Shown here: piece by piece, positions 50,543 through 58,447 of the stretch
Layout of the letters: every line of letters starts with the position of its first letter
Position numbering within the stretch: the stretch's first letter is position 1
From: Streptomyces tropicalis
GTDB taxonomy: Bacteria > Actinomycetota > Actinomycetes > Streptomycetales > Streptomycetaceae
Assembly: GCF_029269835.1 (NCBI RefSeq)
Contig: NZ_JARJBB010000021.1
Location: 34,360 to 98,359 of the forward strand
Direction: 5' to 3'
DNA length: 64,000 bases
The notes under the pieces: model-generated
Told to the model about the DNA's origin: nothing
Databases searched by the model: none
The model's input: the letters and a program-made list of their open reading frames with translations, nothing else
Position numbers and translations under genes: made by a program

Positions 50543-51696
50543 CCGGAGACGGCCTTCCCCCAGCCCTCAGCGATGGCCGCCTTGGCCTTGCTCTGCTGGG
50601 CCTCGGCCGGGAAGGACGGGGTTCCGGCGACCGGCGGGAGCTTCGCGGCGGCGGCCTTGTCGAGGGTGCCGGCCTTCTCCAGGGCGGACATCAGCGCGGG
50701 CCGCGCGTGGCCCTTGAGCCACAGGTTCTGGCCCTCGGCGCTGTAGAGGTACTCCTGCCACAGTCGGGCGGCGGCCGGGTGGGGGGCGTCCTTGGTGACG
50801 GCCTGGGAGTAGTACTGGGCGTAGACGCCGTCGGCGGGGACGGCGACCTTCCAGTCGACGCCCTTGGACGTGAACTCGTCGGCGTAGCCGGCGTTCAGGT
50901 AGTCCCAGTCGATACTGATCGGCGTCTCGCCCTTCTCGACGGTGGCCGGGGTGGACTCGACGGGCGTGTAGTTGCCGTTCTTCTTCAGCTGGGCGAAGAA
51001 GTCCAGGCCGGGCCGGACGTCGTCGAAGCTGCCGCCGTTCGCGAGCGCGGCCGCGTAGACGCCGCCGAAGGCGGAGCCGGACTTGGTGGGGTTGCCGTTG
51101 AGGGCGACCTGGCCCTTGTACTGGGGCTTCAGCAGGTCCTTGAAGGTGGTGGGGCACTGCTTGACGCGGTGGGCGTCGCAGCCGATGGAGATGTAGCCGC
51201 CGTAGTCGTTGTACCAGCGGGCCTGCGGATCCTTCTGCGCGGCGGGGATGCCGGCGTATCCGGCCACCTTGTAGGGCGCGAGCAGGCCCTGCTGGGCGGC
51301 GCTGAGCGCGAAGGAGCTGCCGAGGTCGAGGACGTCGGGGGCGCGGTCCTGGCCCTTGCGGGAGGTGACGGCGTTGATCTCGTCCTGGCTGGAGCCGTCC
51401 GGGTTCTCGACGTCGACCTTGATGCCGTACTTCTTCTGGAAGCCGTCGATGAGGGCGCCGTAGTTCGCCCAGTCGCGGGGCAGCGCGATGGCGTGCAGGG
51501 TGCCCTCCTTGCGGGCCGCCTTCACCAGCGCGTCCATGCCGCCGAGGTCTGCGGCGGAGGTGGCGGTGGCGGCGTTCTTGCCTCCCGCGGTGGTCGACGC
51601 GTTGTCGGGAGCGGCGCCGCAGGCGCTCAGGGCGAGCGCGGCGAGGACGGCGAGGGAGCCGCTCAGGACGGTCGTTCTCGGCAGGGACACGGTCAC
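50539..51696 (-). CDS. ABC transporter substrate-binding lipoprotein
   Basis: This 385-residue protein starts with SLPRTTVLSGSLAVLAALALSACGAAPD, a signal with lipobox LSAC at about residues 22-25. The mature protein is a two-lobed binding protein of the Fe3+/spermidine/2-aminoethylphosphonate class: EGTLHAIALPRDWANYGALIDGFQKKYGIKVD near 60-90, PDVLDLGSSFAL near 117 and TPISIDWDYLNAGYADEF near 255. GTG at 51696 follows CTGGAGAGA. The ligand is not clear; gene order matches PhnSTUV (2-aminoethylphosphonate import), but spermidine or a phosphate ester would also fit. A perfect dyad lies in its promoter region. Confidence 0.9.
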   Translation of the reverse strand: MTVSLPRTTVLSGSLAVLAALALSACGAAPDNASTTAGGKNAATATSAADLGGMDALVKAARKEGTLHAIALPRDWANYGALIDGFQKKYGIKVDVENPDGSSQDEINAVTSRKGQDRAPDVLDLGSSFALSAAQQGLLAPYKVAGYAGIPAAQKDPQARWYNDYGGYISIGCDAHRVKQCPTTFKDLLKPQYKGQVALNGNPTKSGSAFGGVYAAALANGGSFDDVRPGLDFFAQLKKNGNYTPVESTPATVEKGETPISIDWDYLNAGYADEFTSKGVDWKVAVPADGVYAQYYSQAVTKDAPHPAAARLWQEYLYSAEGQNLWLKGHARPALMSALEKAGTLDKAAAAKLPPVAGTPSFPAEAQQSKAKAAIAEGWGKAVSG

Positions 51697-51738
51697 GGTC
51701 TCTCCAGGGGTGCGCACGGGGGAGTGAGGCAGTGCGGA

Positions 51739-51758
51739 CAACTTGTCTGAACAAGTTG
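51739..51758. promoter_or_regulatory. GntR/UTRA operator candidate CAACTTGT-CTGA-ACAAGTTG
   Basis: Eight-base perfect arms flank a four-base spacer. The core TTGTCTGAACAA resembles operators of HutC/PhnF-subfamily GntR regulators (TNGTCTNGACNA type). It lies 43 bases upstream of the binding-protein start and 152 bases from the facing GntR gene. Confidence 0.7.
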
Positions 51759-51909
51759 ACCCCAGTACGCCCGGCGCCGATGTCCTTGCCGTGAACACGG
51801 GCGAAACCCTGCACCCCTTTCGCCTGCACAGTCCGGACCGGCGGCGGACCCGCTGCGATGTCGATTAGGCTGCTCACGCTGTGCACAGCCGCCGACTCGG
51901 AGGGGAAGC

Positions 51910-52653
51910 ATGACGGCGCGACACGAGGAGATCGCAGAAGCCCTGCGGCGCGCGATCGACCGCGAGGAGTACACCGTCGGCAGCCGGCTGCCCCCGGAGA
52001 CCGAGCTCGCCGCGCACTACGGCGTCTCGCGCGGCACGGTTCGCCAGGCCGTGGCGGCCCTGACCGCCGAGGGACTGATCGGCTCCCGTCAGGGGGCCCG
52101 GCGCGTGGTGCTGGCCGGCCGCCGCAGCCAGAGCTTCGCCGAGCTGCGCAGCTTCGCCCAGTGGGCGCGCGCGATGGGGCGGGAGGCGACCGGCCGGGTG
52201 GTGGCGCAGGAGTTCCGGCCGGCGACCGAGGAGGACGCCCTGCGGCTGCACCTGCGCGAGCGCACCCCGGTGCTGCACGTGCTGCGGGTGCGTGGTCTGG
52301 ACGGGGAGCCGGTGCTGCTGGAGCGGACCGTGTACGCCGACTGGATCGCGCCCGCCGTCGCGCCGATCGAGCCGGGCTGCCCCTCCGTCACCCAGCGGCT
52401 CCACGAGAGCACCGGCCTGGTCTTCGCCTACGGGGAGCACGTGATCGACGCGGTCGCGGCGGGCGCCCGGGACGCCCACCTGCTCGGTGTGCGGCGCACC
52501 AGTCCGCTGCTGCGGGTCCGCCGGGTGACGACCACGCGCGAGGGCCGCCCGGTGGAGTGGTCGGACGACCGCTACCGCTCGGACGCCGTGAGCTTCACCG
52601 TGCACAACTCGATCGGGAACAACGCACTGGCCCGCACCACGGCGGACGGCTGA
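51910..52653 (+). CDS. GntR family regulator with UTRA domain
   Basis: This 247-residue regulator has an N-terminal winged helix (about residues 3-70; RHEEIAEALRRAIDREEYTVG, LPPETELAAHYGVSRGTVRQAVAALTAEGLI) and a C-terminal UTRA effector domain (about 90-235; ERTPVLHVLRVRGLDGEPVLLERTVYADW and VEWSDDRYRSDAVSFTV). This is the HutC/PhnF/DasR subfamily. It faces the ABC importer operon and its predicted operator, so it probably represses the operon until its ligand binds. The ATG follows AGGGGAAGC. It ends close to an opposing AsnC gene. Confidence 0.94.
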   Translation: MTARHEEIAEALRRAIDREEYTVGSRLPPETELAAHYGVSRGTVRQAVAALTAEGLIGSRQGARRVVLAGRRSQSFAELRSFAQWARAMGREATGRVVAQEFRPATEEDALRLHLRERTPVLHVLRVRGLDGEPVLLERTVYADWIAPAVAPIEPGCPSVTQRLHESTGLVFAYGEHVIDAVAAGARDAHLLGVRRTSPLLRVRRVTTTREGRPVEWSDDRYRSDAVSFTVHNSIGNNALARTTADG

Positions 52654-52680
52654 CGCGGGGTCCCGGCCGAGGGAGCGGCC

Positions 52681-53133
52681 CTACGTCGGCGATCCCGAGG
52701 AGAACCGCCTCAGCAGCGGCGACAGCACCAGCACGGACTTGGTGCGCTCCACGAACGGCTCCCCCGCGATCCGCTCAAGGACGCGTTCGAAGTGCCGCAT
52801 GTCGGCGGCGAAGACCTGGGCCACGGCGTCCGCCTCCCCGGTGACCGTGGACGCGGCCACGACCTCCTGGTAGCGCTCCAGGCCCCGCTGGATGGTCTCC
52901 GGCGAGGTGTTGCGCCGGCAGTAGATCTCGACGAACCCCTCGGTCTCCCAGCCGAGCGCCGCGGGGTCGACCCGGACGGTGAAGCCGGTGATGGCTCCGG
53001 TGGCGCGCAGCCGGTCCACACGCCGTTTGACGGCCGGAGCGGACAGGCCGACCAGCTGCCCGATGTCCGCGTAGGAGCGGCGGGCGTCCTCGGCGAGGGC
53101 GTGCACGATGCGTTCGTCGAGATCGTTCAGCAC
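52681..53133 (-). CDS. Lrp/AsnC family regulator
   Basis: This 150-residue regulator has the AsnC helix-turn-helix in LDERIVHALAEDARRSYADIGQLVGLSAPAVKRRVDRLRATGAITGF (residues about 5-50). The RAM effector domain includes VEIYCRRNTSPETIQRGLERYQEVV and STVTGEADAVAQVFAADMRHFERVLERI. It stands alone between the GntR gene (convergent, 28 bases away) and guaB1 (same strand, 205 bases away). The ligand is probably an amino acid; control of guaB1 or itself cannot be told. The GTG or ATG start at 53133 gives MLNDLDER. Confidence 0.93.
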   Translation of the reverse strand: MLNDLDERIVHALAEDARRSYADIGQLVGLSAPAVKRRVDRLRATGAITGFTVRVDPAALGWETEGFVEIYCRRNTSPETIQRGLERYQEVVAASTVTGEADAVAQVFAADMRHFERVLERIAGEPFVERTKSVLVLSPLLRRFSSGSPT

Positions 53134-53274
53134 AGGGGTGGTTCACTTCTTCGGTTCGGTCACGTCGCTGCCGCCGGCGAGCACCCGGCGGCCCGGGCCG
53201 TCGCACGCCGCGGGACCGGAGCGCCGGCAGCCGTACACGAAGTAGACCACGCGCCGGGGGCGGACGATCTCCGA

Positions 53275-53316
53275 CGGCCCCCGCCGCTCCCCGGGGATGG
53301 GTGCCGGAGGGGGCCG
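53275..53316 (-). terminator. Possible guaB1 terminator
   Basis: CGGCCCCC at 53275-53282 pairs with GGGGGCCG at 53309-53316 around a 26-base loop that contains a further CCCCGGGG. It lies 22 bases beyond the guaB1 stop. The long loop lowers confidence. Confidence 0.4.
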
Positions 53317-53338
53317 CGGCAGAGGCCGTCCGGGCCGG

Positions 53339-54781
53339 TCAGCTCCAGCTGGCGTGGAGCGGCTTGCCCTCGGCGTAGCCGGCGGCGGACTGGACGCCGA
53401 CGACGGCCTTCTCGGCGAACTCCTCCAGCGACCCGGCACCGGCGTAGGTGCAGGACGAGCGGACGCCCGCGATGATCGAGTCGATCAGGTCCTCCACCCC
53501 CGGACGGACCGGGTCGAGGAACATGCGGGAGGTGGAGATGCCCTCCTCGAACAGCGCCTTGCGGGCGCGGTCGTAGGACGACTCCTCGGAGGTGCGGTTG
53601 CGCACCGCGCGGGCGGAGGCCATGCCGAAGGACTCCTTGTAGAGCCGCCCGTTCGCGTCCTGCTGGAGGTCGCCCGGCGACTCGTAGGTGCCCGCGAACC
53701 AGGAGCCGATCATCACGTTGGACGCGCCGGCGGCGAGGGCCATCGCCACGTCGCGCGGGTGGCGGACGCCGCCGTCGGCCCACACGTGCTTGCCGTACGT
53801 GCGGGCCTCGGCCGCGCACTCCAGCACCGCGGAGAACTGCGGGCGGCCGACGCCGGTCATCATGCGGGTGGTGCACATGGCGCCGGGGCCGACCCCGACC
53901 TTGATGATGTCCGCCCCCGCCCCGACGAGGTCCCTGACGCCCTCGGCGGACACGATGTTGCCCGCGGCCACCGGCACCTGCGGGTCGAGGCCGCGGACCA
54001 GCCGGACCGCCGAGATCATCGACTCCTGGTGGCCGTGCGCGGTGTCGATCACGAGCGTGTCCACGCCCGCGTCGAGGAGCTGCTTGGCCTTCCCGGCGAC
54101 GTCGCCGTTGATGCCCACGGCGGCGGCGACGCGCAGCCGGCCGCCCGCGTCGGTGGCCGGCGTGTACAGGGTGGCGCGCAGAGCGCCCTTGCGGGTGAGG
54201 ATGCCGGCGAGCCGGCCGTCCTTGTCGACGGCCGGGGCGTAGCGCCGGTTGGCGGCGTCGAGGGTGTGGAAGGCCTCGCGCGGGTCGATGTCCGCGTCCA
54301 GCAGGAGCAGGTCCCTGGACATGACCAGTTCGAGCTGGGTGAAGCGGTCGACCCCGGTCAGGTCCTGGTCGGTGACGACACCGACGGGCCGGTGGTCCCC
54401 GTCCACGACGACACCGGCGTTGTGGGCGCGCTTGGGCAGCAGCGCCAGCGCGTCCGCGACCGTCTGGTGCGGGGCGAGCACGATGGGCGTGTCGAGGACG
54501 TGGTGACGGCTCTTCACCCAGGAGATCACGTCGGTGACGACGTCGATCGGGATGTCCTGCGGGACGACGACCAGACCGCCGCGACGGGCCACGGTCTCGG
54601 CCATGCGGCGGCCGGCGATCGCGGTCATGTTGGCGACGACGAGCGGGATCGTGGTGCCCGTGCCGTCCGGGGAACTCAGGTCCACGCCCTGACGCGAGCC
54701 GACCGCGGAGCGGCTCGGCACCATGAAGACATCGTCGTACGTCAGGTCGTAGGCGGGCCGGATGTCATTGAGGAAACGCAC
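53339..54781 (-). CDS. guaB1: GuaB1 family IMP dehydrogenase-related protein
   Basis: This 480-residue (beta/alpha)8 enzyme contains a CBS pair (about residues 95-215). FLNDIRPAYDLTYDDVFMVPSRSAVG opens it, VAAAVGINGDVAGKAKQLLDAGVDTLVIDTAHGHQ lies near 220-255, and GPGAMCTTRMMTGVG near 302 holds the catalytic Cys loop. The C-terminal GVRSSCTYAGAGSLEEF motif is typical of GuaB1. Mycobacterial GuaB1 is now described as a GMP reductase, with GMP to IMP conversion using NADPH; the old label is IMP dehydrogenase. GTG at 54781 was taken because the longer frame would include the predicted promoter. Confidence 0.92.
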   Translation of the reverse strand: MRFLNDIRPAYDLTYDDVFMVPSRSAVGSRQGVDLSSPDGTGTTIPLVVANMTAIAGRRMAETVARRGGLVVVPQDIPIDVVTDVISWVKSRHHVLDTPIVLAPHQTVADALALLPKRAHNAGVVVDGDHRPVGVVTDQDLTGVDRFTQLELVMSRDLLLLDADIDPREAFHTLDAANRRYAPAVDKDGRLAGILTRKGALRATLYTPATDAGGRLRVAAAVGINGDVAGKAKQLLDAGVDTLVIDTAHGHQESMISAVRLVRGLDPQVPVAAGNIVSAEGVRDLVGAGADIIKVGVGPGAMCTTRMMTGVGRPQFSAVLECAAEARTYGKHVWADGGVRHPRDVAMALAAGASNVMIGSWFAGTYESPGDLQQDANGRLYKESFGMASARAVRNRTSEESSYDRARKALFEEGISTSRMFLDPVRPGVEDLIDSIIAGVRSSCTYAGAGSLEEFAEKAVVGVQSAAGYAEGKPLHASWS

Positions 54782-54853
54782 GTGCTGCACATCCCAGTCG
54801 ATCTCAAGGCGGCCCCCCGACAGGTCAGCCAGGGGGGAAGGAGCACGTACTTC

Positions 54854-54882
54854 ATTGTCCCATGGGGACCGTAATGTCATGC
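54854..54882 (-). promoter_or_regulatory. Likely guaB1 promoter
   Basis: On the minus strand GACAAT (54854-54859) makes a good -10 box about 75 bases upstream of the chosen start. ATGACA lies 15 bases further upstream, shorter than ideal. The position supports the downstream GTG as the true start. Confidence 0.45.
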
Positions 54883-54891
54883 ACGGTCGAA

Positions 54892-55245
54892 TCATCCAGG
54901 CCGGTCGCCGGGCCCCTGGGAGGAACCTCCAAGGGCGAGCGCCACGGCCAGCGCGGGGGTGGTGTCCACCGCCTGCGCGAAGACCTCCCGGGCCGTCTCC
55001 CACTCCCCCGGCCGCTCCTGTGCGTACCGCTGCCAGCCCCGTACGACGAGGAGCAGCCCGCTGTCGGCCGCCGCGGCCGGCCACACGCCGGCGTCGGAGA
55101 GGCTGTCGGCGAGCGCGTCCCAGTTCCGGCCGAACCAGTCGGGCAGGGACAGGGCGCGGGCGCACCGGTCCATCAGTCCGGCCTTGTCCGTGACACCGTC
55201 GAGGTCCAGCACGACCAGGTGCAGACCGGCCAGGTCTTCCGTCAT
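54892..55245 (-). CDS. Barstar-family RNase inhibitor
   Basis: This 117-residue protein has the barstar fold sequence pattern: LHLVVLDLDGVTDKAGLMDRCARALSLPDWFGRNWDALADSLSD (about residues 8-51), the conserved FG-NWDAL-D-L element that docks into the RNase active site. LLLVVRGWQRYAQERPGEW follows. Its ATG overlaps the stop of the ribonuclease gene by four bases, so inhibitor and toxin are co-translated. It should be cytosolic and protect the producer from its own RNase. Streptomyces barstar homologues that inhibit RNase Sa are known. Confidence 0.9.
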   Translation of the reverse strand: MTEDLAGLHLVVLDLDGVTDKAGLMDRCARALSLPDWFGRNWDALADSLSDAGVWPAAAADSGLLLVVRGWQRYAQERPGEWETAREVFAQAVDTTPALAVALALGGSSQGPGDRPG

Positions 55246-55664
55246 CTCAGCACCGCCCGGAACGAGTTGTAGTGGTCGTCGGTGTAGTAGATCTCGTGGC
55301 CGCCCCCGGTGACGATCCGCCGGGCCCCGCGGTCGTGCGAGCCCGGCGTCGGCACGGTGAACTCGTGGTAGTACCCACGGCTCTGCGGGGGCAGCCGGTG
55401 CTCGATGTTGCCGAAGACGGCGCCGTCCTTGGCGTACGGGTAGGGGCCGCCCCGGTCGATGAGGGCGAGGGTCCGCCGGGCCTCGGCGGGCAGCCGCGCG
55501 GCGGGCACGGTGGGCAGGGTGCGGGCCCGGGACGGGGTGGAGGCCCCCGGGGCGGCACCGGTGCCGGGCCCGGCGGGCGCCCCGGTCGGGGCGCATCCCG
55601 TCAGGGCGACGGCGAGGCAGACGAGGAGCCCGGCGAGCAGACGGGCCACGGAGCGCGAGGGCAT
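55242..55664 (-). CDS. Exported guanyl-specific ribonuclease (RNase Sa/barnase family)
   Basis: This 140-residue protein has a signal sequence with lipobox LTGC at residues 21-24, a Pro/Ala-rich linker, and a C-terminal RNase Sa domain (about 55-140). Catalytic residues fit RNase Sa: Glu101 in YYHEFTV, Arg116 in ARRIVTG and His131 in TDDHYNSF, with the same Glu-Arg spacing. YPYAKDGAVFGNIEHRLPPQSRGYYHE (residues 75-101) is close to the family. RNase Sa cleaves RNA after G. The lipobox suggests membrane anchoring outside the cell. It is the first gene of a pair with barstar. The ATG at 55664 lacks a clear ribosome-binding site. Confidence 0.9.
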   Translation of the reverse strand: MPSRSVARLLAGLLVCLAVALTGCAPTGAPAGPGTGAAPGASTPSRARTLPTVPAARLPAEARRTLALIDRGGPYPYAKDGAVFGNIEHRLPPQSRGYYHEFTVPTPGSHDRGARRIVTGGGHEIYYTDDHYNSFRAVLR

Positions 55665-55998
55665 GGGGCCGATGCTGTCACGGCAGCGCCCGCCGCACCC
55701 GCGGTCCGCCGGCACCGGGCGGAGTCCGGCGCGGCCCGCGGGGGCGCCGGGCGGGCGGGGCGGCGTGTGCACGGGCTCCGCGGGCGCCGTCCGGCCCGCA
55801 CCGGTGCCGCTCGGGGCACCGGTGGCGGTCCCGGGCCGATCCCCGTGCGGGTGCCGGCCCCGGGCAGGGAGCCGTCCCGGGGCGTCCGGTCCCGGACGGG
55901 ACCGCTGGGGCCTCCGGCCCGCGCCGGCGCCCCTCGGGGCGCCGGTGGCCGTGCCGGTCGGCAGGCCGCACCCGCGACGCCCCGGGTACGGCACCCGG
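55665..55998. other. Hairpin-rich spacer upstream of the RNase/barstar operon
   Basis: This spacer is extremely GC-rich and contains two copies of a GC hairpin, noted separately. It lies between the SorC-type regulator's 3' end and the RNase start, both on the minus strand. I see no gene and no AT-rich promoter within it. Confidence 0.5.
55799..55947. repeat. Duplicated hairpin with compensatory base changes
   Basis: Copy A is CACCGGTGCC at 55799-55808 pairing with GGCACCGGTG at 55815-55824. Copy B is CGCCGGCGCC at 55922-55931 pairing with GGCGCCGGTG at 55938-55947. Each has a six-base loop and GGCCCG before it. Between copies the T-A pair changes to C-G at position 7, and the A-T pair to a G-T wobble at position 2, so pairing is kept. 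Confidence 0.7.
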
Positions 55999-57018
55999 TC
56001 AGGCACCGTCCGGGTCGGCCCGGCTCAGCGCCGGCCGCGGGGCCGGTCCCGCGGTCATCAGGTAGTCCGCGGCCGAGGTGTCCGTGACCAGGCTGGTGAC
56101 CAGCCCGGACCGCAGCACCGCGTCGATCGCCGACGCCTTGCGCTGACCGCCCGCGATCGCCACGACCTCGGGGATCCGGCGCAGCTGGTCGGCCTTGACC
56201 GTGATGCACCGCTCCCCCAGGTCGCGCCCGATCCGCCGGCCCTCCGCGTCGAAGAGGTGCGCGGCCATCTCGGCCGCGACGCCGAGGGAGGCGTAGTGCG
56301 CGCGCTCGTCCTCGCTGAGCATGTCGTGCACCGTGGAGATGCCCGGCTCCCAGGAGCCGATGGACACACACGCGACCGTGACCTTGTCGAAGTACTCGAA
56401 GGCCCGCGCGATGCCCGTCTGGTGGCGCAGCGCCGTCGCGGTGGCCGCGTCCGGCAGCAGCATCGGCGCGTAGATGGGGTGGGCGTCGCCGCCCGACACC
56501 TGGGCGGCCCGGCGCACGGCCTCCACCGAGCCGCGCTCGGAGGTACCGGCGTCGTACACGCCCGTCAGCTGCACCACGGTGCACGGCGGCAGCCGGTCGA
56601 GCGCGGCCGCCATGTGGATGGTGGACCGGCCCCACGCCAGCCCGAGCACGTCCCCCTCGTCGACCAGCTCGCCGAGCAGGTCGGCCGCGACCTCGCCGAG
56701 GTTCTCGGGGTCGGGGGTCTCCTCCGCCTCGACCGGGGACTCGACCACGACGGCGTGCCGGAGGCCGTAGCGGGCGCGGAGCGCGTCGGAGCGCTCGGCG
56801 TCCAGCTCGGCCGGGACCCGGATCTCGATACGCACGAGATCCCGCTCGAGGGCTGTCTCCAGGACCCGGGCCACCTTGAAGCGGCTGACGCCGAACTCCT
56901 CCGCGATCTGGATCTTGGACTTGCCCTCGAGGTAGAAGCGGCGGGCCATGGCCGCCGCCTGCACCAGCTCAGCGGGTCCCATCCGCATGGCTGACCGGCC
57001 CGCCGACATACCCGACAC
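55999..57018 (-). CDS. SorC/DeoR-family sugar-binding transcriptional regulator
   Basis: This 339-residue regulator has an N-terminal helix-turn-helix (about residues 15-60; AAMARRFYLEGKSKIQIAEEFGVSRFKVARVLETALERDLV) and a SorC sugar-phosphate-binding domain (about 75-325). DVLGLAWGRSTIHMAAALDRLPP, VHDMLSEDERAHYASLGVAAEMAAHLFDAEG and VVAIAGGQRKASAIDAVLRSGLVTSLVTDTSAADYL are strong SorC motifs. GTG at 57018 was chosen because GAGGAG lies six bases upstream; longer frames run to 57081. The effector is probably a phosphorylated sugar. It lies 102 bases downstream of rpe on the same strand, consistent with pentose-phosphate control. Confidence 0.92.
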   Translation of the reverse strand: MSGMSAGRSAMRMGPAELVQAAAMARRFYLEGKSKIQIAEEFGVSRFKVARVLETALERDLVRIEIRVPAELDAERSDALRARYGLRHAVVVESPVEAEETPDPENLGEVAADLLGELVDEGDVLGLAWGRSTIHMAAALDRLPPCTVVQLTGVYDAGTSERGSVEAVRRAAQVSGGDAHPIYAPMLLPDAATATALRHQTGIARAFEYFDKVTVACVSIGSWEPGISTVHDMLSEDERAHYASLGVAAEMAAHLFDAEGRRIGRDLGERCITVKADQLRRIPEVVAIAGGQRKASAIDAVLRSGLVTSLVTDTSAADYLMTAGPAPRPALSRADPDGA

Positions 57019-57120
57019 GGCGATCTCCTCACTGCTGTTCACACTCTGGATTCGCCGTTCATCCTTGCAGATCCGGCGCACTCGATCAGCCCTGCTGGGA
57101 GCCGTTCACGTAGCTGTGGC

Positions 57121-57807
57121 TCAGTGGTCGCACGCCCAGGATGCCCGGGCGGCGGCCGTTTCCGCCTGAGCACGCAGTGCGCGGACCGCCTCGGAGGGGT
57201 CCTGGGCCCCGTACACCGCGGATCCGGCGACGAACACGTCGGCGCCCGCGTCCGCACACCGCTCGATGGTCGAGGCCGAGACGCCGCCGTCGACCTGGAG
57301 CCACAGTTCCAGGCCGTGCTTCCTGATCAGCTCCCTGGTACGGCGGATCTTGGGCAGCATGATGTCGAGGAACGACTGCCCGCCGAAGCCCGGCTCCACG
57401 GTCATGATCAGGAGCATGTCCAGCTCGGGGAGCAGGTCCTCGTAGGGCTCGATCGGCGTGGCGGGCTTCAGCGCCATGGACGCCCGCGCGCCCTTGGCCC
57501 GGATCTCGCGGGCGAGCCGCACCGGGGCGCCGGCCGCCTCGACGTGGAAGGTGACCGAGGAGGCACCCGCCTCGACGTACTGCGGCGCCCACCGGTCGGC
57601 GTCCTCGATCATCAGGTGGCAGTCCAGCGGGGTGTCCGTCGCCCGCGCCAGGGACTCCACGACCGGCACGCCGAGCGTGAGGTTCGGGACGAAGTGGTTG
57701 TCCATGACGTCGACATGGAGCCAGTCCGCGCCGTCGACCGCCTTCGCCTCCTCGGCGAGACGCGCGAAGTCGGCGGACAGGATGCTGGGGTTGATCTGCA
57801 CGGCCAT
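57121..57807 (-). CDS. rpe: Ribulose-phosphate 3-epimerase
   Basis: This 228-residue TIM-barrel enzyme interconverts ribulose 5-phosphate and xylulose 5-phosphate. INPSILSADFARLAEEAKAV opens it. WLHVDVMDNHFVPNLTLG near residues 29-46 and DCHLMIEDADRW near 63 hold the catalytic Asp and metal His ligands. LLIMTVEPGFGGQSFLDIMLPKIRRTREL near 130-158 contains the conserved MxVxPGFxGQ, and LQVDGGVSASTI near 168 the second catalytic Asp. The ATG gives MAVQINPS. It is followed on the same strand by the SorC regulator. Confidence 0.98.
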   Translation of the reverse strand: MAVQINPSILSADFARLAEEAKAVDGADWLHVDVMDNHFVPNLTLGVPVVESLARATDTPLDCHLMIEDADRWAPQYVEAGASSVTFHVEAAGAPVRLAREIRAKGARASMALKPATPIEPYEDLLPELDMLLIMTVEPGFGGQSFLDIMLPKIRRTRELIRKHGLELWLQVDGGVSASTIERCADAGADVFVAGSAVYGAQDPSEAVRALRAQAETAAARASWACDH

Positions 57808-58447
57808 GACCCAAGCCTGCCATGCCCGAGCCGGGTTGGTCGCTCCGGTACCCCGGCTCCACCGCCGGGGGCCCCTTGCCGGACCGCGCCGCGGCTGCCC
57901 GCCGCTCCGGCGCGAAGCCCCGGCGCGACGGCTTCGGAGCCCCGGCCCGGGCGTTCCCACCGGGCAACCGCGGCGTTACCGCGGGCTGTGCTTCCGGGCC
58001 CGGCCCGGAGGGCACCCCGGGAGGCCGCGGGGTCCGGCGCGGACGGCGCTCCGGGCACCCCGGGGCAGCCTGCGGGGCCGGGCTCCTCACCTGCGCCGGC
58101 GCGGGCACGGGCGGGCGCACCGGACCGCGCGCTCGGATCGCGTGACGCTCCGGGCACGCGGTCCGGGCGAGTCCTTCCGGCGGTGCGCCGGTCCGACGGC
58201 GCATGGGGGTCGGCCCAGGTGATGGGTGTCGGCTCCGGCATCGTGGTCACCAGGACGGGCCGGCCGCCATGCTCGGCGAGGACGGTGACGGGCTGGCTCC
58301 CCCATGCAGCTCGACGAGGGCCACGATCGCGTTCCCCCTCCGTGCGGACGCAGCGCCGCTGTCACCCGGACCCGAGTGTGAGGATGCTGTGGGTGACAGG
58401 GAACAGGGCTTCCGGCTCACGGGGAGGGTTCCTACCCTCCGGTGCCC
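57808..58447. other. 640-base spacer between rpe and the Tat-exported oxidoreductase
   Basis: This long spacer is divergent: rpe leaves to the left and the oxidoreductase to the right. Most is very GC-rich with many short palindromic GC runs. The part nearest the oxidoreductase (58330-58447) is less GC-rich and holds its promoter. Leftward frames give fragments such as VTVLAEHGGRPVLVTTMPEP at about 58230-58290, but they have no clear start and drift into random sequence, so I do not call a gene. Confidence 0.45.
58423..58440 (+). promoter_or_regulatory. GGAGGGT-TCCT-ACCCTCC dyad at the oxidoreductase promoter
   Basis: Seven-base perfect arms flank TCCT. The right arm includes TACCCT, a plausible -10 box ten bases before the ATG at 58448. 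The mRNA could then be leaderless, since no ribosome-binding site lies in the last eight bases. The dyad may be an operator or a coincidence of the -10 region. Confidence 0.45.

Noticed and set aside
53143..53338. A short leftward frame ending VVYFVYGCRRSG before the AsnC gene
   Set aside because: No ribosome-binding site or plausible ATG. The only start is a GTG inside a GC-rich tract, and it overlaps a possible guaB1 terminator.
54782..55165. A longer GuaB1 with an N-terminal extension
   Set aside because: The extension would pass through the barstar gene and the predicted -10 region. GuaB1 proteins begin at the FLNDI segment.
55665..58250. CRISPR-like or other short regularly spaced repeats in the GC-rich spacers
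   Set aside because: Apart from the two hairpin copies there is no regular repeat-spacer pattern; the rest is compositional.
57808..58290. A decayed gene with the fragment VTVLAEHGGRPVLVTTMPEP
   Set aside because: The fragment reads protein-like, but no start or upstream conserved frame exists; a stop precedes it and it drifts into random sequence. A homology search of all three minus frames would settle it.
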